Shown here: positions 16,355-20,445 of the stretch, piece after piece
How the letters are laid out: the number at the start of each line of letters is the position of its first letter
Numbering within the stretch: the stretch's first letter is position 1
Assembly (NCBI GenBank): GCA_919902625.1
Contig: CAKKRO010000136.1
Coordinates: forward strand, 4,155 to 24,599
DNA: 20,445 nucleotides
Direction of reading: 5' to 3'
From: Nitrosomonadaceae bacterium
GTDB lineage: Bacteria; Pseudomonadota; Gammaproteobacteria; Burkholderiales; Nitrosomonadaceae
Translations under genes and position numbers: made by a program
Notes under the pieces: model-generated
Database searches by the model: none
What the model saw: the letters and a program-made list of their open reading frames with translations, nothing else
What the model was told of the DNA's origin: nothing

Positions 16355-17686
16355 ATGCTATATACATCACTTGGCAGTAAACAAAGGATTCTAGCTCAAA
16401 AATCATCAAAACTAACAAAAAAAACAATTCGCTGGCTGGTTGCATTATCCAGCATACCACTGTTTGGTATTGTCACTGCATTCGGTATTGCACCCAATAC
16501 ACCTTCATTTGAAGAAGTTCAGGTAGAAGAAGTAATTCTTGATCTATCTATTCCAGATGTTCTTTCCGAGACTCAAACCAATCAAACTTTCTGGCATCAG
16601 GAAAATATCCGGCGGGGTGACACCATCGCAGCAATCTTGAATCGGCTTGATGTGAGTAATCAAGATTCGACAGATTTTCTGCATGCAGCACGTGAAAGCC
16701 GGGCAATGCGCAAATTAAGACCAGGCAAAACCATCTACGCACAGACTACGGCCGATGGCGAGTTGCTGACTCTGCGTTATTTCTTTGGAAATGAAGAGTT
16801 ATTCCTGATGGAAAAAACGGATGATGAATTCAGGATGACTGAGCAGCAGATTGAACTGGATACTCAGATCCATATGAAATCCGGGGTGATCAACAGTTCT
16901 TTGTTTGCTGCAACCGATAGTGCGGGTATACCCAATAATATCGCCATGCAGCTCACTGAAATATTTGCGTCAGAGATCGATTTTTATCGGGATTTACGTC
17001 AGGGTGATCGCTTTACAGTTGTTTATGAAACATTCCTGAATAATGGTAAACGTGCTAAAACCGGACGTGTTCTGGCAGTTGAGTTCGTCAATAAAGGAAA
17101 ATCTCATCAGGCTGTGTATTTTCAAGCATCTAATGGTGCAGATGGTTATTACACTCCTGAAGGGGAGAGTCTGCGAAAAGCATTTTTACTTTCACCCCTC
17201 ACTTTCTCTCGTGTAAGTTCAGGCTTTACGAATGCGCGCTTTCATCCAATACTTAAAGAGTGGCGGGCACATAGAGGCATTGATTATGCTGCACCTACAG
17301 GAACTCCTGTAAAAGCGACCGCAAACGGGATAGTCACCTTCTCTGGTTCACAAAAAGGATACGGAAACCTGGTTATTCTCAAACATAATGGCAAATATGA
17401 AACGGCTTATGGTCATTTGTCGCGATTTGCAAGTGGATTGGGCAAAGGTAAGCGTGTTAACCAGGGGGATGTGATTGGTTATGTGGGATCAACCGGTATG
17501 GCAACGGGTCCACATTTGCACTATGAATTGCGTATAGACGGTGTACAGCGCGATCCAACCAAAGTTGTTTTGCCAACGGCTCCGCCGATTGCGAAAAGAG
17601 ACTCGAACACATTCCAAAAGGAAACCCAATCCTTGGTAGCGCGGTTAAATATCATGCGTAATATTCATTACGCTTCTTTAGACTAA
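16355..17686 (+). CDS. M23-family murein endopeptidase (MepM/YebA-like)
   Basis: 443 residues, exported or anchored by an N-terminal hydrophobic helix (about 25-45). A middle domain holds an OapA/LysM-like part (RRGDTIAAILNRL through LRPGKTIYAQ, about 86-130). The C-terminal LytM/M23 metallopeptidase domain has the zinc ligands H306 and D310 (HRGIDYAAPTG) and the HxH pair H387/H389 (GPHLHYELR), so it should be catalytically active. Such enzymes cut D-Ala-meso-DAP cross-links so that new murein can be inserted. The start ATG 16355 has a perfect GGAGGT Shine-Dalgarno nine bases upstream. It is followed on the same strand by anmK, which recycles the sugar released from murein. Confidence 0.93.
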   Translation: MLYTSLGSKQRILAQKSSKLTKKTIRWLVALSSIPLFGIVTAFGIAPNTPSFEEVQVEEVILDLSIPDVLSETQTNQTFWHQENIRRGDTIAAILNRLDVSNQDSTDFLHAARESRAMRKLRPGKTIYAQTTADGELLTLRYFFGNEELFLMEKTDDEFRMTEQQIELDTQIHMKSGVINSSLFAATDSAGIPNNIAMQLTEIFASEIDFYRDLRQGDRFTVVYETFLNNGKRAKTGRVLAVEFVNKGKSHQAVYFQASNGADGYYTPEGESLRKAFLLSPLTFSRVSSGFTNARFHPILKEWRAHRGIDYAAPTGTPVKATANGIVTFSGSQKGYGNLVILKHNGKYETAYGHLSRFASGLGKGKRVNQGDVIGYVGSTGMATGPHLHYELRIDGVQRDPTKVVLPTAPPIAKRDSNTFQKETQSLVARLNIMRNIHYASLD

Positions 17687-17699
17687 CATTGTATGTGAC

Positions 17700-17724
17700 G
17701 GGTGGCTCATTGTCAGAGCCGCCC
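17700..17724 (+). terminator. Strong stem-loop between the M23 peptidase gene and anmK
   Basis: GGGTGGCTC and GAGCCGCCC form a nine-pair stem (one G-U) with a seven-base loop, 13 bases after the peptidase stop. The following bases (ATTAATTC) are AT-rich but lack a true U-run, so it may be a weak terminator, an attenuator or a 3'-end stabiliser. The hairpin is flanked by the nine-base direct repeat ATGTGACGG (17693-17701 and 17733-17741). Confidence 0.45.
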
Positions 17725-17805
17725 ATTAATTCATGTGACGGATAAAGTTAAAATACTTTTCGCAGTAAATCATATCAATAGCCTTTCTAAGGGACTGACG
17801 AGTAG

Positions 17806-18906
17806 TTGAAGCCTGTTTATTATATAGGCATCATGTCGGGCACAAGTCTGGATGGTGTCGATGCTGTGCTGGTTGATTTCAGTGATTCTGCTCCTGCTCT
17901 GGTTCAGACTTTCTTTTGTCCCTATGATGATCAATTGCGCACGCAATTATTGTCATTGCATCGGCCCGATTATGACGAACTCAATCGTGCTGCAATTCTC
18001 AGTAATCAACTATCCTGTCTTTATGCTGAAGCTACCACAGGCTTATTAAAAAAGTCTGATATCGTATCCCAACAGGTTGTCGCCATTGGATGCCATGGCC
18101 AGACGATCAGGCATTGTCCTGAAGCAGAAAGGAACTACACGATCCAACTTGTTAATGCAGCTTTGTTAGCAGAGTTAACCCAGATTACAGTCGTATCGGA
18201 TTTCAGAAGTCGCGACATAGCTGCAGGAGGCCAGGGAGCTCCACTGGTCCCTGCTTTTCATCAGGCTCTTTTCAAGAGCCCGGATTGTCATCGTATCATT
18301 GTGAATATCGGCGGTATTGCCAATATAACCGGCCTTGATCCGCACAATCAAATAATCGGTTTTGATTGTGGTCCGGGAAATATATTAATGGATGCCTGGT
18401 GTTTGCGGCATATAGGAAAAGTCTATGATAAGAATGGGCAATGGGCGGCTACAGGCCGGATGATTCCTGCCATACTTGAGTCATTATTGATTGACGATTT
18501 TTTCTTGCGCCAACCACCCAAAAGTACCGGAAGGGAGTTGTTTAATCTTAAATGGCTTGAGGGAAAATTACAGGGCGACGAAGCACCGGAAGATGTACAG
18601 GCAACATTGTTACAATTAACGGTTATGGTAATTGCCGAGTCCATACACGAGCATTGTGCAACCGCTGAAGAAATCTATGTCTGTGGTGGAGGCGCTCATA
18701 ATACTTTACTAATGGATCGCTTGGCCGATGCTATTCCAGGAAAGAAAGTGGCGTTGACGGATCAATTAGGTGTGGCAGCCGATTGGGTGGAGGCTTTTGC
18801 GTTTGCCTGGCTGGCACAACAAGCGCTATTGCGTAAAACAGGTAACTTGGCTGCTGTTACTGGAGCGAAGGGAGGAAGGATTCTGGGAGCGATTTATCCT
18901 GCCTGA
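17806..18906 (+). CDS. anmK: Anhydro-N-acetylmuramic acid kinase
   Basis: AnmK cleaves the 1,6-anhydro ring of anhMurNAc and phosphorylates it to MurNAc-6-phosphate, in cell-wall recycling in the cytoplasm. At 366 residues it has the family length. Motifs are IGIMSGTSLDGVDAVL at the N-terminus, GCHGQTIRHCP, SDFRSRDIAAGGQGAPLVPAFH, NIGGIANIT, GFDCGPGNILMDAW and VCGGGAHNTLL. The start is TTG 17806, with AAGGGA about ten bases upstream. The next in-frame ATG lies inside the conserved GIMSGTSLDG motif and is too late. It lies 119 bp behind the M23 peptidase and convergent with erpA, with a 14-bp gap. Confidence 0.96.
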   Translation: MKPVYYIGIMSGTSLDGVDAVLVDFSDSAPALVQTFFCPYDDQLRTQLLSLHRPDYDELNRAAILSNQLSCLYAEATTGLLKKSDIVSQQVVAIGCHGQTIRHCPEAERNYTIQLVNAALLAELTQITVVSDFRSRDIAAGGQGAPLVPAFHQALFKSPDCHRIIVNIGGIANITGLDPHNQIIGFDCGPGNILMDAWCLRHIGKVYDKNGQWAATGRMIPAILESLLIDDFFLRQPPKSTGRELFNLKWLEGKLQGDEAPEDVQATLLQLTVMVIAESIHEHCATAEEIYVCGGGAHNTLLMDRLADAIPGKKVALTDQLGVAADWVEAFAFAWLAQQALLRKTGNLAAVTGAKGGRILGAIYPA

Positions 18907-18920
18907 ATGGGTTTTAATGC

Positions 18921-19286
18921 TTATACTGAGAATGAAGATCCACAGCCACAAGTACTGGCAGCTCCAGGATTCTTGATGATGAATTGGGCGCCCTGCAAAT
19001 TTTCTTGGTAGTCAATTTCTGCACCGATCAAATACTGAAAGCTCATGGGGTCAACCAATAGTTTGACACCATTCTTTTCCATAACGGTATCATCTTCGTT
19101 GACCAGCTCATCAAAAGTAAATCCATATTGAAAGCCTGAACATCCGCCACCACTGACGAAAACCCTAAGATTGAGATTCTTATTGCCTTCTTCTTCAATG
19201 AGCTGTTTAACTTTAGAAGCAGCATTGTCAGTAAATAAAAGAGGAATGTTATTTTCAGTATGCATATCAGTTTCAGTCATATTCAT
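18921..19286 (-). CDS. erpA: Iron-sulfur cluster insertion protein ErpA
   Basis: A 121-residue A-type carrier that delivers Fe-S clusters to apoproteins, including those of isoprenoid synthesis. The three cluster-binding cysteines are present: C49 in [12 protein letters not shown], and C113 and C115 in the C-terminal [10 protein letters not shown]. The fold segments [18 protein letters not shown] and FIIKNPGA match ErpA rather than IscA in spacing and wording. The start ATG 19286 has a poor Shine-Dalgarno; the next in-frame ATG codons (19280 and MHTEN) are possible alternatives. It is the last gene of a probable minus-strand unit after bactofilin, with a 32-bp gap. Confidence 0.94.
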   Translation of the reverse strand: MNMTETDMHTENNIPLLFTDNAASKVKQLIEEEGNKNLNLRVFVSGGGCSGFQYGFTFDELVNEDDTVMEKNGVKLLVDPMSFQYLIGAEIDYQENLQGAQFIIKNPGAASTCGCGSSFSV

Positions 19287-19318
19287 TTTTATTTCTAAGC
19301 ACCAAGAGACTGGGTTGA

Positions 19319-19780
19319 TTATATCGCATCACTTTCTGTGGATATGCGTTGCTTATCCGGTGTGGATGGAATTAATGTTATCTTTTTCTCAGACAGTTGT
19401 TTATTTCCAGATTCTAACTTGTCCTGATGAATCATTTTTCCTTCGACCGAAGCGCCCAATTGGATTTCTAAAGAACCATAATGGATGTCCCCATATACTT
19501 TGGCCTTTGCTTGTAACTCCAGATATCCTCGTGCGTGAATAGGGCCGGTTACTGTACCATTGATAACGATATTAGCGACTTTTATTTCGCCTTCTATACG
19601 ACCCTCATCACTGAGTACCAATGTGCTGTGTTCATCATCTGCAGCAATGATATTACCAGTGATATGCCCATCAATCCGCAAACCCCCGCTGAAGCTGATA
19701 TCCCCTGTGATATTGGTATTGACTCCAATCAGAGTATCGATATGGTTGTGAAGTTGGTTTTTCTTTTTTCTACCAAACAT
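19319..19780 (-). CDS. Bactofilin
   Basis: A 153-residue polymer-forming cytoskeletal protein of the bactofilin (DUF583, CcmA/BacA) family. Short repeated beta-strand units make up the right-handed beta-helix core: [71 protein letters not shown]. They are flanked by a charged N-terminus (MFGRKKKNQ) and a short disordered C-tail. Bactofilins form nucleotide-free filaments under the membrane and often recruit murein enzymes. The GGAGAAAAAGT sequence before ATG 19780 is a good Shine-Dalgarno. It sits 12 bp behind the DUF6776-like gene and across the strand from M23 and anmK genes, so a cell-wall role is likely but inferred. Confidence 0.93.
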   Translation of the reverse strand: MFGRKKKNQLHNHIDTLIGVNTNITGDISFSGGLRIDGHITGNIIAADDEHSTLVLSDEGRIEGEIKVANIVINGTVTGPIHARGYLELQAKAKVYGDIHYGSLEIQLGASVEGKMIHQDKLESGNKQLSEKKITLIPSTPDKQRISTESDAI

Positions 19781-19792
19781 ACTTTTTCTCCT

Positions 19793-20445
19793 TCACAAAG
19801 CGGGTTGCACAGTTTGGGTTAATATTACCTTACTGTCATTATTTTCATAAAGCTGTACCCGCATACTTTCTACAGTGGCATCAGGCGGTATTTTGAAGCT
19901 CTCTTCCAATCGATGAAGAAATTTGAAATCGACAGGAAAATCCTGCGTAGAATGCTTGCTGGTTAGTGGTATGGTTTTATGCTGATCATTTTGTTGCAGC
20001 GTCACCTGGAATTTTAATTTTCCTTTGAAATCATCGGATCTCTCTCCACCTTGAGCTAATATCAGCATATAACGATACTTGCCGGGTGTTTGTGTTTCTC
20101 TCAAACTGAAATGATAAATCGAAATGCCACTTTTTGTAGTGCCTGGCATGAGATGCTGGAAAAATACCAGCTTCTCTTTCAAATGATTATTTTCGTTAGT
20201 AAAGAATTCAACTTGTTTGGCAAGACTCTTGTTGGCTGTAGTGCTAATTTGTAATTGCTGCATCAAATCCCCAATCTGGGAGCATAGCTTTTGTCGTTTT
20301 GTTTGTCTGCATGTTCCCGGATCATATAGGTGAAGATGACTTAATTCTTCTTGAACTATATCATCCTGACCGTTAGCCGATCGACTGCCCGCTTCATACA
20401 TGCTCCAGGACAGAAAAAGTAATGCTATGCAAGCAATAACAATTG
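19793..20445 (-). CDS. DUF6776-like membrane protein with coiled coil (5' end off window)
   Basis: The frame stays open to the right edge, so the start lies outside the window. An ATG at 20401 is internal and not the true start. Residues coded by 20443-20402 (IVIACIALLFLSWS) form a transmembrane helix, placing the gene product in the inner membrane with the rest probably periplasmic. A heptad-rich coiled coil follows (CSQIGDLMQQLQISTTANKS and on, about 40 residues), then a beta-rich globular domain that begins FQHLMPGTTKSGISIYHFSL. The pattern resembles proteins annotated DUF6776 that neighbour bactofilin in betaproteobacteria. No enzymatic motif was seen. A short gap to bactofilin suggests co-expression and a possible role as its membrane partner. 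Confidence 0.75.
   Translation of the reverse strand, partial: IVIACIALLFLSWSMYEAGSRSANGQDDIVQEELSHLHLYDPGTCRQTKRQKLCSQIGDLMQQLQISTTANKSLAKQVEFFTNENNHLKEKLVFFQHLMPGTTKSGISIYHFSLRETQTPGKYRYMLILAQGGERSDDFKGKLKFQVTLQQNDQHKTIPLTSKHSTQDFPVDFKFLHRLEESFKIPPDATVESMRVQLYENNDSKVILTQTVQPAL

Overview
The window looks like chromosome from a betaproteobacterium of the Nitrosomonas / Nitrosomonadales type. This rests on moderate G+C, on protein character, and on gene neighbourhoods recalled from that order: tyrS, M23 peptidase, anmK, then erpA, bactofilin and a DUF6776-like gene. No marker gene such as rRNA, amo or hao is present, so the genus is an inference. No tRNA, rRNA, CRISPR array, insertion sequence or prophage gene was seen.

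Left end (1-2211, minus strand): a guanidine-responsive operon enters the window. A promoter-like site leads into a clear guanidine-I (ykkC-yxkD class) riboswitch. It is followed by a permease of the 'urea carboxylase system' family and by a DUF1989 protein (UAAP/CgdA-CgdB type, carboxyguanidine deiminase subunit) that runs off the left edge. Related operons continue with the second DUF1989 subunit, a guanidine/urea carboxylase and allophanate hydrolase. The whole would import guanidine and release ammonia.

2337-4689: a minus-strand receiver-PilZ protein whose phosphoacceptor Asp is replaced by Glu lies divergent from a class V alanine/serine-glyoxylate aminotransferase. An AT-rich 385-bp gap separates them.

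4801-11009: surface-polysaccharide genes. A polyprenyl-phosphate sugar-1-phosphate transferase (WecA/WbpL type) and a membrane nucleotide-sugar 4,6-dehydratase (WbpM/CapD type) are almost adjacent. A convergent MsbA-like ABC exporter with a badly degenerate nucleotide-binding domain follows on the other strand, then rfbA and rfbC. The other two dTDP-rhamnose genes (rfbB, rfbD) are not in the window.

11020-14654: radA, close behind rfbC; a seven-helix CREST/alkaline-ceramidase-type membrane hydrolase; and convergent rhlE, which has a long, structured 5' leader.

14991-20445: tyrS is divergent from an M23 murein endopeptidase, which is followed by anmK (anhydroMurNAc recycling). Convergent to these is a minus-strand set: a DUF6776-like coiled-coil membrane protein (5' end off the window), bactofilin and erpA. 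Murein cleavage, murein recycling and a cytoskeletal scaffold thus lie side by side.

Most notable: the guanidine riboswitch operon in a probable ammonia oxidiser, the catalytically degenerate ABC exporter, the Asp-to-Glu receiver-PilZ protein, and a pseudoknot-like leader before rhlE.
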